A program made the translations under genes and the position numbers. A stretch of 64,000 bases of DNA from Carnegiea gigantea. Lineage: Eukaryota; Streptophyta; Magnoliopsida; Caryophyllales; Cactaceae. Every line of letters starts with the position of its first letter. The first letter of the stretch is position 1. The stretch is taken from positions 922,501-986,500 of the forward strand of contig JAKOGI010000023.1 of the NCBI GenBank assembly GCA_029747015.1. Reading direction: 5' to 3'. Under the pieces are notes generated by a model that worked only from the letters and a program-made list of their open reading frames with translations, made no database searches and was not told where the DNA came from. Shown here piece by piece: positions 11,397-24,404 of the stretch.

Positions 11397-14300
11397 GATG
11401 TTTCTTTTCAATTATAAAATCATGCTAATATTATTTTGTTAAATCTTGTTGGCTTAATTAGTTAGTTGGGTCATTGTGTTTTGTTTTCAGTTGTTTATTG
11501 TAGAAGCACTGGAGGTCACAATAAGGGGTCCTATTGTCCACTGTGTTTAAGGGTAGCTGATTTCATTGATATATAATAATCAAATGTTAGAATGAGGAGA
11601 GCAATGGTAGACACACTTCAGCAACAAAAAAATGCTCTAGCTTTATCACAAGCTCTATATAAGAGTTTTCGTTTTTTTTTACATTGGAATAGTACTTTAC
11701 TTCGGCCTTTATGATATTGATGTGGTTGAGTGATGATCTCGTGAAAGTTTAGTGCGCCATCTTGATTGATGTATTCAATGGCTTTAAGTAATAATCCTTT
11801 GTAACTAGGCCCAAGTAAGTATCCTAATTTGGCATTACACCAATGCCATTTTAATAGTCTAAGTAGTGACAGATCAAGAAATTTTATACACTAGTGTCCT
11901 TATCTTTTGAGCCCCTAATATTTTATACGTGTCAATCAGTTTTTATGAGTACCCATACCATTCAAAATCTTCAAATTTTTTATATAAAATTTTAAATTTC
12001 GCCTGCAACTGCAGTCATCTATGCTAGAGACAGCCGTCCCCAAAAGGTAGATCTACGCTTTTGTCTACGTGTCTAGCCCCAACTTTTGAATGGATCGTGT
12101 GGTCACTTTATGGATTGATTTTTTATTCTGAGGTTTAAATTAAAGATGCATATAAGTTAAAGGGTAGTGATGCGATCATATAAATATATGAACAGAGGCC
12201 CTAAGTAGAAATATAGGAACTAGTCATCATACACAACTTCAAAATGCGAATAACATTGATGAACTTTGATATCCAAAATTAAACCATTGTATTTTTACTT
12301 GAACTCTTTTGTAAGTTGCATTAAATAGATTGTCATATTTCTTGACTATTGTAAGGACCATAGGTAGAAATCCCATACGCAGTCCCCTATGAATGATTAG
12401 ACCTACTTGCTAGGTGTGTGTGTTTAGATTTTATTTTTTATTTTTAGTAGAAGATGAATCAGACTATGATAGAAAGGGGGTTGCCTAGCCTAAAGAGCCA
12501 GACAGCAGCCTTGGTCTAGGATCCTGGGCCAGTGCTAAGCCTAGTTTTCTTGCCTAACTCCCCAGTAGTTTTTCTGGGTGGGCCAAGAGACTAGATTACA
12601 ATGTTGGTCCAAGAACCCAACTAGTTCCTAGGTTAGTACAGAGTCCATGTTTCTGACCCAAACACAACTATTGTTAAGCTCTCGAAGCTAGCCAATGCAA
12701 AAAGATCTAATGATAAAAAAAAATAAATTTAATTAATAAGTTACTAGTGAGTTTTTGGAAAAACTTGCAAAATCAAATCTACTATCTAAGACGAACAATG
12801 AACTGAAAGGGACAATTAACTCATTTCAAAGAGGTTTTTGAAAAGGTCCTCCAAATAATCCCTAGAATAGGGAACATTTGACTTTGTAGGCTTAAACCAA
12901 GGATCTCGATTCAGGGATGACAGTACGATGATGTGATGGGGTGCATCATGTCGTTGACCATCATCACTGACAGCCTTTACTAGTCAATGCGAGAAACTAA
13001 AATCTCATTACACTCAAAACAACAGTCATGTAGCACACTAAGACCAACCTAATCAGATAATAAATCTAAAAATACAATGTTAGCCTAAACGAATTCAAAG
13101 AAACAATTTGAATAATTATAGCTGGCGGGCTTAAACTAATTACAGATTTCATCTTTTCTCAAATCCGAGACTGAATACGACAATCAAATAAAAGAAAAGA
13201 GATAGAAGGAAGGATAGTTGAAATCATGCCTTCAGAATGACCCACTTGATCTATTTGACAACCAAACATATTTACACCTCCTTTGTAATTAACCAATTTA
13301 TTACCTTCAGCACCTCATAATATTCTTAGTATTTGCTATGTTTCTCTTTGAATTTTTCGATGTCTAAAAATTTTTCCTATGTGTCCTCTCCAATGTTCAG
13401 TGTGTTTAAATCTAGTGGTAGTCCCCCTTTTACAGCACGTAAAGGGATAATACGAGTTGATTTAGCGAAAAGAGACCTAAGCCAACTCTTAATATGCTTA
13501 GTCTAAATGAACGCTCCTATCTAGATAAAATTGTAATAGCTAAGACCCGTTTTAGATGCGAAAAAGGATATTGAGAACCCGGTTAGGTTCTTTCCTGCTA
13601 CGAGGTACCCGACCTAGTTCCTAGCTAGTTCAGACTAGAACTTGGCTGGGTTTTTCTATTCGTGTAGTATGAGCCAGGCTGAGCTTTTATGCATTGTGTC
13701 TAGATTCTCTTTTCTTTTTTTTTTCCCTAGACCTAAATTGAGGTTTGCTGGGTCCCCAACTACGTAGATTAGGGCATCAATTTCGTCATCAGCATATTAT
13801 AGAAATCGAGACATCATTTTTAGGCATTTATAATTACAAATATCAAAATATTGAAACTGTAATGAATGAATACTTGACTGCTAAAAAAATAACAAGAACT
13901 TAAAAAATAAATAATAAAAGTTAAAATAGAGAGAGGGTGAGAGCAAATCTATTGAAAACATCCCCCAAAATCTTGATCAATATGGCCTAAAAGGAATTTT
14001 TCAAAATACGAGTAGAGTGAGTTATGTGTGTGTCCCATTCAGAAAAGCTACTGTAAACAAGGCCTATTTTCCTTTCTAAGGTTTTAGAGACACAATGAAG
14101 CAATCAAGAGGACACTTAGAATTGACAACTCTATCATTAGAGGCAGCAAGATTTGGGTCTCTAGGCAAAAGTATGGCAAAGAAAGGTTTAAAGCAAAAGG
14201 CCAAAGATATTTAAGTTGGAGAAGCCATCGAGAAAAGAGTGCATGAAGAAAGAACAACCAAGCAAGGAATAGAGAAACAAAACACAAAACCAAGACAACC

Positions 14301-16860
14301 CTAGTGAGGCCAGCAATATGAGCTCCAGCTTTAAAGCACCACAAGAGTCTAAATTGCTGAAAGAAGCTGTACTTAGAGTTTGTGGATTAACTCTATAAAA
14401 GCATAGTATGTCTTACTACTGTACCAAAGGACTTAGATAAATTAGCATTACTTAGCATTGACTAGTGAATTTGGCCAATGTACAAAACTTGGTTCCATGA
14501 GAAAATTTAAATTCTTATAAACATTTCTGTCATTGGACTAAGCAGAGCATTTTCTAATTAATCATAAAGAACTCGATCCATGGTTCACTATAGTGAAGAA
14601 ATGGGACAAGAATGAACGCTACCAGATGAGGAGCATATGACTAGAGATCCTTAGAGTTCCTCCATATAATTGTGGTTAGGAATATTTAAAAATATTATAG
14701 AAATATAAGCAAATTAGTATGCCTAGGGAAGTAACTTGAGAGAACTGAATCCTTTGAATCCATCAAGGTACTAATTGACACATATTAGCATAAAAGATCC
14801 AAAGGTGAACTTTTACACCATGAAAATGTTGCCTATATGCATTTGGTAAAAGATCTTGGTTCATGAATACAAGAAATTAAATTCAAAGGGTTTGCACAGT
14901 TGCAAGACCATCACCGATTGAACTTGCTGATTGAAATGAAGGAGTGTTAGGATTTAAAAAATATTGATGAAGAAATGGTAACCCAAGATGAGGGGATATG
15001 CAATGTCTAGGTGGAGAATAATATAAAGGTGGAGAAGGGAGTTGATGCAAAAGTTGAAGAGACACCAAAACTTGAAATTAATCATGACAATGAAAAGGAG
15101 TTGAAAGACATGAGGACAATTCATCTTAGAACCATGAAAATATGCCTAAGGAAAAATAGCATTTAAGAGGAAATTGTTAAAATTACATAAGGTTTACCTC
15201 CATTGAAAGTTGTGAAGTGCCAACAATAGCATGAAATTAATGACCATCCCCTACGTTTTGAGAATTTCGCCATTGTTAATCCTGGTTTCACTTCCTAATT
15301 TTTGCGGATGATGGCATAGTCATAGGAGTACAGTCCAAATAAGAATTAAAAAAAAAGTAGATACTTTTCCACCCTCTAAGCTTTGATACTTCTGTGCATT
15401 TAGACTTTTTTACTCCTTAATCTTTGGAAACTAGTAAATAGGGAAAGAAAGGCCTAGAAAGGAAATGAGAAGAAAGTAAGACGAAGTTGATTAGAATAAA
15501 ACAGACATCTCAATCAAGTAATAGCACTTTAGATAGCTGTCTTTGAGAGGCCAAAGTATCAATTCACATTGCACAGCTTGTCGGATTAGTAGTGATAAAT
15601 AATGAGGATACTACAGTGCTAAGAACAAGAAGTTTAAAGAAAAACAAGAAGGCCAAGCAAACAAGACCAACGAGTAGTAGAAATTCTTAGCACTGAACAT
15701 TGATTTCCTAAATCAGTAGTTAATCAAATTAGAAGTTGGTGTATACATAGGAAGCAAAGGTGATAGCAATGCCTACTCCTAATCCTTTTTGGTTAGAAGC
15801 CTCATCAAACTACGTTGTCAAGATCTCTTCCTCTGGTTGGAGGATTTTTTTGTCTTGGAAGACAAATTTTTCTTCTTTTTGTTCCTTTATTGGTAACTCT
15901 ACTAAGAAGTCTAATATAACTCCCCCTTTAATGGACTTTTGAGGAAGATATTTTAAGTCATACTGAGTGTCACTATCCCATCTAGTCATCTTGCTATTAA
16001 TTAGTAGCTACTCTATTTGGTATTTATGGGTCTATTTAGGGCATAATTTGTGCCATGTGGGCTAGCGTGTAATGTTTAAATTTTTTGTCTGCCCACACTA
16101 ATGCAAGCAAAGTCTTGTCCAAGGAAGAACAATGGGTTTCTTATTCCCGAAACTTTTTGCTTAGATAGTAGATAGCTCATTGTTCCCTTTCTACCAATTG
16201 GGCTAGCATGGCCCCCCATCGTTGTCATCATTGTCGTGAGATACAATTTAAGAGAATTCCTAGTTGATATAGCCCCAAGACTAGTGTGACTAGACAACTC
16301 TTGATTTTAACAAAGCCTCCTAGCACTCATCATCCAACTATAGTTTGATTCCCTTTTTCAATTTCTTGGAGAACCCAACAAGATTTTTTAAGCGTGATAC
16401 TCACTCACAAACCAATGCGTGCCTTTCTTAGATTGTTTTTTATATGTTAAACCTTACGGATGACTTCTTTTTTGCGACACCTAAGGACAAACTGAGTTCA
16501 ACTGACAAAGATGCAAAAATAATGAATTATCACTTAACATATTTTATCTTTATCAGTTGGATTCTATTAGACAAAAATTAATATGATCTTACCAAGCAAG
16601 ATACGGTTAAGATGTAGAAAGAGAAATCGAAACCCAGCTCAGCTCAAGCTGAGTCTATACTAGCAAAAAGAACCGGCTCTAAGTGAACCATGGTACCAAC
16701 ATCGAGATAAGTTCTAGATAGAATCCTAAATTTGGGCTAGGCTTGGCATCTTAACAAGCCCAAAGTTTAGTTTTTTAGGATCTAATCAAAAGCTCTATTC
16801 TTATTAGACCTTCAAGCACACAAGTTGGGGAATAAGTTTGCATTTTAAAAAAACAAGACA
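11397..16860. other. Non-coding region, probably decayed repeats
   Basis: About 5.5 kb with many stops in every frame. Short frames at 14,084-14,344 (-) and 15,760-15,942 (+) have no motif I recognise. Parts of 14.0-16.4 kb have a more balanced base composition than the surroundings and may be a very old retroelement, but no domain could be defended. Confidence 0.4.
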
Positions 16861-16879
16861 ATTTTAGGTGTCTAAGACA

Positions 16880-17410
16880 GTTGTTGGGAACGGTTTCAAG
16901 GATCAGTGATGACCCCACAAATCACCGCGAGCCTTTCCAACATGCTTTGCTCTCACTCACACGCTACCTAAGAAAACTTCCTAGGAAGTTACCCATCTAA
17001 GATTTCTTTGTAACAAGCACACTTAACTATGGAGTTCGTAAGAGTGGTCTCCATTAAAAGAAAGGTGCACCTTTTGGGTGATATAAATAGTTGTATCAAA
17101 TCTTTTAAGGCTCACCTTTGACCATACTAGGGATGTTACAATTATCCCTACTTGAAAAGCACAATGTCTTCCTTGTGCGCCAATAACCACTGACTGATGA
17201 ATGCTATTAATCAGCGGTCAGTCCTAGTATCTTTTCCCCGCTAGTTGATAGTTAGCGCCATCCCATCCACTAACGTAGAGCATAGCTCTGTTAACATTGA
17301 TATGCAGTGACTGCCTATTAAGCCATGATGAATTACTGGGAGTGGTCCCAAGCATCGATGATTGACCCCACAATTACCATGAGCCTTTTTATTGTGATAC
17401 ATATGGAAAC
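16880..17410 (+). repeat. Decayed LTR fragments of a chromovirus-type (Del/Tekay-like) family
   Basis: The text at 16,970-17,165 (CACGCTACCTAAG, AGTTACCCATCTAAGATT, AACAAGCACACTTAACT, then AAGGTGCACC) matches the usual wording of plant Del/Tekay LTRs as I remember it. A related fragment lies at about 41,960-42,170. A second partial copy of the upstream block (GACCCCACAA..ACC..GAGCCTTT) begins at about 17,360 and is cut off at 17,410 by the composite insertion. Confidence 0.45.
17406..17410 (+). repeat. Left GAAAC flank of the composite (candidate target-site duplication)
   Basis: GAAAC directly precedes the TG of element D's 5' LTR. The same five bases directly follow LTR3 at 40,973-40,977. 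No such match exists at the internal element boundaries. A chance match at two fixed positions is about 1 in 1000. Confidence 0.6.
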
Positions 17411-18757
17411 TGACAGGCGATAAATTGTCATATTTTATGTGCCTCTTTCACCCGCTTTTAACTCGTATAATAACTTAATCTTTAGAATTTTTACTTGTTT
17501 GATTTATGTTTTGTAGGAAATAACGCCAAATCAAGCAAACGTCGCGAAAAGAAGCGAAGACGGGACAAACCGGCGAAAAACAGCAGAGAAAAGCAGTGCA
17601 CGGCCGCCCTGTAGGAGAGCACGGCTGTGCACCGATGGCCGAAGCCACCCATAGCCGTGCGTCCCGGCACGGCCGTTCGTCGGGCCCAGCTTTGCACGAT
17701 AAAAGACCTTTCCGGCCAGTTTGTGAGGGGGTCATTTGGGCTTCTCTTGGGGAGATTCTTAGAGTAGTTTAGGTTAGGTTTTAGCAAATAAAAACCTCAA
17801 GACGAGGATTAGTTTAGCATTGAAGATTGTAACCTTGGATTCAACCTTTGGATTTCAAGTTCTTCATCAATTCAAGGCTAAGTTTTCTCCCCTTTTATCT
17901 CTTTAGTGTATATGTTGTTCTTGTTTAGGTTTTATTAGTTTTAATTCTTGTATTAGTTTTGTTTAGTTCATATGTTTAGTTTTTGTTGTTAATTCATGTT
18001 ATTTAGTTGTTTAGATTTGTTTTGTTTCATTCTCTTTGTTTTATTCTTCAAGTTCATGTTTTTGTTTGTTTGTTAGTTTAGGTTTTCATGTGTTTGTGAT
18101 GTTTAGTTGGTAGATTGTGTTGGCTTGGATTGTGATTAGCCTCTTGATGGTTAACTAGTCTTGTATTTGGCCTAACCATACCCAATCTTTGCCTAGAACT
18201 TAGAGTTTTCTCTCACGCACGCCAAGTGTTCGATGAAATGCTTGAAAGACCTTTCATCCATATTTTTGGGCGATTGACATATGTTGACAGTTGAGGTCAA
18301 TTAGCTAGTGTGGGAGAGGGAATAGCCAAATTCGGGACATGAAAATAGTATCCCAATCGAGCTAGGTTTGGGGTTGCTAGTTTTGCGGTCTAATTGGGCT
18401 AACCCCATGAAAATAGGTGGTTAGGCTAATTAGACTAGCTCATGACCCTTGAGAGAGGGCTTGGGTGGTCTTTGATGGTGCAATCGATCACCTCTAATTC
18501 GTGATTTAGTTTGGGTTGGTTAGACTCGTCTAGATTAGTTGGCTCATTCATTGGTCAAATCACAACTCCAAGCCGCTTTATCTACGTTTGTTAGCGTAGT
18601 TTAGGTTACCCTTTGTTTTCCTTTGATTTCGTGTAGCTCGAGATGCTTTAGTTAGCCTTGGTAGTTGGAAATACAATTTCCTGTGGACGACACCCCAAGT
18701 ATCCAATGATACACATTGCACTTGGGGTTTATAAATATTAAAACTTTCTTCCTAACA
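17411..18757 (+). repeat. 5' LTR of element D
   Basis: Begins TGACAGGCGATAAATTG and ends CTTTCTTCCTAACA, directly followed by AGTTTTTGGTGCCG. About 1.35 kb. The GC-rich palindrome cluster is at about 17,598-17,690, and a TATA-like CGATAAAAG follows at about 17,698. It shows many substitutions against the 3' LTR. Confidence 0.88.
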
Positions 18758-18763
18758 AGTTTT

Positions 18764-18781
18764 TGGTGCCGTTGCCGGGGA
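18764..18781 (+). other. Primer binding site of element D (tRNA-Asp)
   Basis: TGGTGCCGTTGCCGGGGA complements the 3' end of plant tRNA-Asp (CCCCGGCAACGGCGCCA) with one mismatch. It sits seven bases after the LTR end, as minus-strand priming requires. Confidence 0.85.
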
Positions 18782-18871
18782 ATTGACGCTTTATAATATT
18801 AGAGCTTACTTGGTCATTTGAGACTAGGTTTTTATTTTAGAAAAAAAAAATTTGAAAATTGAAAAAAAAAA

Positions 18872-20179
18872 GTCTCTTTCCCACTTCCCTCAATATGAGC
18901 ATGAGTTGTTTTGTAGATACTGTGATAGATTACATGCTTTTCTTACTCATTGCGATTTTTATGTGTAGAAGTGGGAACTTTTGAATACAGTTTATGAGGG
19001 TGTGAATTGTGAGACCCGTGCTTTTTTAGAGTCCTGGGATTTCTGTGCTAAAGATGTTAATGAAGCATGTGATTTTCTTGATTGGTTGGCTTGGGATACT
19101 TATAAATTTGAAACTGGTTGTTCTAATTCTCGTACCCCACCCCTTGCATCCTTGATTATGTCCCTCCTGTGTGCAAAATTTGCCATTGCTCTTATCACGC
19201 CAGTAATTCTTGTCCTTATTATATTTCTAATGAAGGCTTTGCTAGACTTAGCAATCTGATAGAGACAATGAATAAGCAACAAATTGAGTTTGCTAATAAA
19301 ATGTGGGAGTGTGACCTATCACCCTAGACTGACCTTAGTTCTAGTGCTTCTAGACTTGATGTCAATCTGTGTGATGATGGTGCGTCTTTCCCTCCTCTAG
19401 AGTCCGGACTAGAGGACATACTCGACCCTCTCTTGACTACATTATTCACCATTGCCCCATCCTTTCCTAATACCCTTTGGGACAACACTGCATTTATCAT
19501 GACCTTTCGTGCTACACCTTCCCCTTTAGCTCAGTCGACAGAGTTCGAGGAAAGTGAGATCTTTGGTGTTAGCGCTAGTGTTGATGAGGATGATACTTGG
19601 TCTGAGTCAGGCGATGCTTCTATTGAGCTGCATGATTTTCATGAGACTCCCACAGGGACTTCATGAGTGGATGTTGTGGTTGCAGGATCAACTAGTCCTG
19701 ATTTTATTGATAATATATCCCCCAACTCTCTTGATACATTCCATGCTTCCTCTTCATGTTCACCACCATCCCATTCCCCTAAGTGTTGTGATATGTTACT
19801 TATTGATCCTCATGTGATACTTAAGGGGAATGAGGTTGACTCTTGTAAGTCTCTAGGTACTTTTAGAGTGTATGACCCCTCCCTTGATCCTTATCGTATG
19901 TACCTAAGGAGCATGCCTGGAAAAATCGTGTTGATTATTGCATTCGATTATTCTGCTGATTTCTCTAAGGCATTTGATGAGTTTAAGAGGGCACTAACTT
20001 TACTTGCTCCATCCTTACCAGTGTTCTCTTATTCACACTATTCTGAGATACATGCAGCAATGCATGGTAAGCTTTTACGAGCTTTGACGGTATCCGAGTT
20101 GACGCTACGAGTCCTGAGTGATGATGAGGAGTGGCTGATGCTCGTCAAGCCTCTGCAGCACCATCCTAAGGAGGCGTAG
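18872..20179 (+). pseudogene. Decayed zinc-knuckle gag-like ORF of element D
   Basis: Colinear with the open ORF of element E. The start ATG is lost (the equivalent place reads GTCTCTTTCC after a poly-A run), a TAG interrupts at about 18,967, frameshifts follow near 19,150 and 19,300, and a TGA lies at 19,664-19,666. The zinc-knuckle region is out of frame. The last open section ends HHPKEA with TAG at 20,177-20,179, which probably marks the original C-terminus of the family. Confidence 0.8.
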
Positions 20180-21723
20180 TTCGGGTACAATCAGTACCCG
20201 ACCTGGTATAATCTTTCTCACCCTCCCCCTTTCCTTCTATTTTTTTAATTATTTTCTCTCTTTTTGTTCTTGTTTAGTTGTGGATATTAGGATTGTGTTT
20301 TTGTTGGTGATCATCTTGAGTTGAAATTTGGGATGGTACTGAGCCATTGATGGCTATGATCACTACTTTTGTGTTTTTATGGATATTTGTGTGTTGTGAT
20401 TGGTGGTGTTGATGGATTGGTCTATCTTTATTTTTGGTAGTTAGTTTTGTATATATGTGTGGTATTGTTTTGATTTGGATTGTGTTTTTAGGGGAGTGTG
20501 TTAGCTTGTGTATATTGGTTTAGTATTCTTATGTAATTTTGCTTTCTTGGTTTTTGTGTGGTTTGTGGTTGGTGATGACTCTCAGTTCCTAATGAGGACA
20601 TTGTGAGATTTAGGTGTGGAGGTGGGGTCATCTCGCCTTTATCCTTATTTTTGTGAAAAATTTTTCTTTTTTATGTAAATTTTTCAATTTTTCTCTTTTT
20701 TGTATAATTTTCCTTAATTTTTGAATTTAGGGGAGTTTTGTACTATTTTGATCAGCCTTGATCTCCGGTACCTTGGCTATTAGCTCGTATATAAGTATAA
20801 TGTGCATGATAGATATTCGTTCCAAGTCTATCATTTTAGGCCTTAGTTCTAACCCCAACAGTCTATTATAATTTTGTAATTCAGTTGTGATTATTGTATC
20901 ATCATTACCTTACATTCTTAGTATTCCATGATCGGTTCTCCCATTTGTCTACTGCACAGTTCCCTTTGTATGTGCTTGCACCCCTTTTCCAAAAACAAAA
21001 GCAAAAACAAACAAACTCATGCGCTACTGGGTGCATCCCTTTGAGGCGTGGCAAGCGTTTAGAATGAAAAAAAAAGGAGGAAAGAAAAAAGTGGGGAAGA
21101 AAAGAGTTTGGAATGACAAGTGCCCCCTTTGAGGCATGCGCTACCAGGTGCTACCCTTTGAGGTAATACTACTACTAGGGAAGCTTGTTTTCTATGCTAC
21201 CAAAATCAATAAGGTAGCTTGTGTCAGTTGAGTGGGATCGAGTTTGATTTTGGTAAGTCAAAGTCTTAGGGTGATGATACACTTGCACGCCAGGCACCAG
21301 GATGGATTCAATGTTTTCATGCGTCGTGGGTGAAAAGCTGATGTCTGGATGCCATTCTTTGGGATGATGTGTTCTGAAATGCATATAATGCTTATGTACA
21401 GACTGATACTTGAGTTGTTAGGGCGTTTTGGTTGATTCGAACGGGCACAGTTTACCCCGATATATGTATATTATGTTTTGTCATTTTTATTTTTCGATTT
21501 TCGTTTCTCTTTTCTTTATTTTTCCCTTTTGAGAATTTGTGCGTATATCATCTGCAAACCCTCACGAGACCTTACTCGTCTACTTGGGGGAACCAAGGGA
21601 TTCAAAGGACTTGTTGCATACGCTGAATGCAACCGTGATTCCTACAAAAGTGAGTTAGCTGTTTAGTTTAGTTTTTACTTTCATTTTGCACGAGGACGAG
21701 CAAAAGATAGGTGTGAGGGTATT
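20180..21723 (+). other. 3' non-coding region and polypurine tract of element D
   Basis: T/G-rich text without coding, colinear with 59,611-61,006 of element E. It holds two copies of a GCGCTAC..GGTG..CCCTTTGAGG motif (21,021-21,049 and 21,126-21,163). Before the LTR comes GCACGAGGACGAGCAAAAG and a purine tract GATAGGTGTGAGGG, which would prime plus-strand synthesis. Confidence 0.75.
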
Positions 21724-23104
21724 TGACAGGCGACAAATTGTCATATTTTACGTGCCTCTTTCACCCACTTTTAACTCGTATAATAACTTAATCTTTAGGA
21801 TTTTTACTTTTTTTATTTATGTTTTGTAGGAAATAATGCCAAATCAAGCAAACGTCGCGAAAAGCAGCGAAGACGGGACAAACCGGCGAAAAACAGCAAA
21901 GAAGAACAGTGCGCGGTCGCCTTGCAGGAGAACACAGCCGTGCCGGTGGCCGAAGCCATGCACGGCCAACACAGCCAGGCGCACGGCCCTGCGTGGTGGC
22001 CATGCGCCCTGGCATGGCGATGCGTCGGGCCCAGCTTTACGCGATAAAAGGCCTTTTCGGCAAGTTTGTGAAGAGGGCCGTTCGGGCTTCTCCTAGGGCA
22101 ATTCTTAGAGTAGTTTAGGTTAGGTTTTAGCAAATAAGAACCTCAAGAGGAGGATTAGTTTAGCATTGAAGATTGTAACCTTGGATTCAACCTTTGGATT
22201 TCAAGTTCTTCATCAATCCAAGACTAAGTTTTCTCCCCTTTTATCTCTTTAGTTTATATGTTGTTCTTGTTTAGGTTTTGTTAGTTTTAATTCTTGTATT
22301 TGTTTTGTTTAGTTTATATGTTCAGTTTTTGTTATTAATTCTTGTTCTTGTTTTGTTAGTTTAGATTTGTTTTATTTCATTCTCTTTGTTTTGTTCTTCA
22401 TGTTCATGTTCTTGTTTGTTAGTTTAGGTTTTCATGTGTTTATGATGTTTAGTTGGTAGATTGTGTTGGCTTGGATTGTGATTAGCCTCTTGATGGCTAA
22501 CTAGTCTCATAGTTGGCCTAGCCATACCCAATCTACATCTAGAACTTAGAATTTTCTCTTGCGCCCACCAAGTGTTCGATGAAATGCTTGAAAGAGCTTT
22601 CATTCATATTTTTGGGCGATTGGCTTATACTGAGAGATGAGGTCAATTAGCTAGTGTGGGAGAGAGAATAGCTGAGTTTAGGACATGAAAATAGTATTCG
22701 AATCGAGCTAGGTCAGGGGCTGCTAGTTTTGTGGTCTAATTGGGCTAACCCTATGAAAATAGGTGGTTAGGCTAATTAGACTAGCTCATGACCCTTGAGA
22801 GAGGGCTTGGGTGGTCTTTGATAGTGCAATCGATCATCTCTAGTTCATGATGTAGTTTGGGTAGGTTAGGATTCATCTTGATTAGTTGGTTCATTCATTG
22901 GTCAAATCACAACTCCACGTTGCTTTCTCTATGTTTATTAGCATAGTTTAGGTTACCCTTTGTTTTCCTTTGATTTCGCCCAGCTTGAGATGCTTTAGTT
23001 AGCCTTGGTAGCTAGAAACACAATTGCCTATGGACGACACCCCAAGTACTCAACGATACACCTTGCACTTGGGGTTTATAAATATTAAAACTTTCTTCCT
23101 AATA
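21724..23104 (+). repeat. 3' LTR of element D
   Basis: Begins TGACAGGCGACAAATTG and ends CTTTCTTCCTAATA, the terminal CA having become TA. About 1.38 kb, with the palindrome-rich segment at about 21,908-22,030. It is followed by interior-type sequence (AGTTTTT) instead of genomic flank. Confidence 0.87.
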
Positions 23105-23120
23105 AGTTTTTCCAAAAACT
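23105..23120. other. Head-to-head junction between element D and array B/C
   Basis: AGTTTTT (start of a D-type interior) abuts CCAAAAACT (reverse complement of AGTTTTTGG, start of a B-type interior). Both LTRs meeting here therefore face each other at their U5 ends, each carrying a few bases of primer-site leader. The joint is almost a perfect palindrome, AAGTTTTT-CC-AAAAACTT. Confidence 0.8.
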
Positions 23121-24404
23121 TGTTGAGCTAAAAATAACGCAAGCGCACGGTGCCAGTTGTAGCTAGCAACAGCAAGTACAGGTCGTGTCCACAAGGAACT
23201 CGGTTTGAACTACCGAACCAACCTTTAACAGTCTATTTAGGCCAGAATCTATTAGGAATGGTTTTTACTCAATAATAGCTGTATTCTACTGAAAGTTACT
23301 ACTATTTCCTAAATCAATATTAACGAAAGTCCTGGATTGGGGTTCACCACACTATCATATTTCTTGGACTATAAACTAGTTCATGCGAATCTGCCCACAC
23401 AAACAGCTGAAATGGAATGGTTACAAGTTAAGCGCATCTACGCCTTCTCTCAAGCTATCCTAGTTATCTATTGTCATGAAACTAGAATCACGAAACCACA
23501 AGATTGAGTAACTCTTAATTCCCTATTGAAACCCCAACTATTTTCATGTTAAGAAATCCAATTGCTCACTAAGTAGCTCTTGGTGGAGGATTTAACTCTT
23601 GTTACTATCCTAAACCCCAATTACAAACATGAATTAGCCCTCTCAGGCAATTCATCGAACACCTGACATGCTAAGTGAGAGCTCAATTAAAGCATGGGCA
23701 TTCATTCACATAAATCTAGAATACGAATCCAAATCGCACAATAAGAGCTACACCCAATCCAAGACGATAAATTTAGCCCCTAATCATCCTCAAAATCACA
23801 ACCATAATCACAAATATAAACATGATTAAAAATGCTAACTTTGAATTAAAACGCAAAAGGAAGAGGGCAAAGGAACGTACTTGCTATTAACTGAAATGGT
23901 AATCTACCAGATTCAGCAATCAATTTCAATCCAAAGCTCTCAAATCAAGAACAACCAAAAATAAAAACTAAAAACCTAGAGTCGCCGTTTTCGAGAGAGA
24001 GTGAACGAGAGAAGGAAGAACTCCCCAAACTACAACGCCAAATTATAATTAAACGGGAGGAGTTAAAGTGGCATGGTCGTGCCATGTGGAACGGTGCTAC
24101 CGTGCCACTTTGCTGTCTCACATTTTCTTACTTCCTTGGGTGGCACGGTCATCCTGCCTGGCATGGTGCCCCCATGCCACTTCCTCTTGGCTCAAAATCT
24201 ACACTTTTGGCTCCTATTTGGTGCAATATTAGCTGGTTTTCCTCGTTTCTTTCAATCAAACTCCTGAAAACACAAAAATACAACATTTAGGCAGATTTGG
24301 GGTAAAGAATGACTAATCAACCTCTATACTCTTGAAGTTTTACCAAAAATCGCCGAATGAGAGGTAAAAGTCATGTCCAAAAGGGGTAAAGTAGAGGTTT
24401 ATCA
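23121..24404 (-). repeat. LTR1 of array (3'-most on minus strand)
   Basis: On the plus strand it runs from TGTTGAGCTAAAAA to GGTTTATCA, so on its own strand it starts TGATAAACC and ends CTCAACA. About 1.28 kb. It lacks a 19-base stretch near 23,450 that is present in LTR2. The palindrome cluster is at about 24,066-24,182. Confidence 0.9.

Larger units (their letters stand above)
17411..23104 (+). mobile_element. Non-autonomous LTR retrotransposon D (gag-like ORF family)
   Basis: 5' LTR 17,411-18,757, primer site, decayed ORF, 3' non-coding region and 3' LTR 21,724-23,104. Same family as the intact element E at 56.6-62.4 kb but a diverged subfamily with older-looking LTRs. No protease, RT or integrase. 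Its 3' LTR is not followed by a target duplication but by AGTTTTT, the first bases of the element interior, and then by the inverted array B/C. Confidence 0.85.

Noticed and set aside
14084..16300. Possible old Ty3 pol sequence
   Set aside because: No RT, protease or integrase motif could be read in any frame; only compositional similarity.
21788..22133. Open frames of 69-106 codons in the D 3' LTR (and at 17,475-17,787, 56,723-57,068 and 61,127-61,312)
   Set aside because: They come from the GC-rich palindrome cluster, which lacks stops in several frames on both strands; frames differ between LTR copies.
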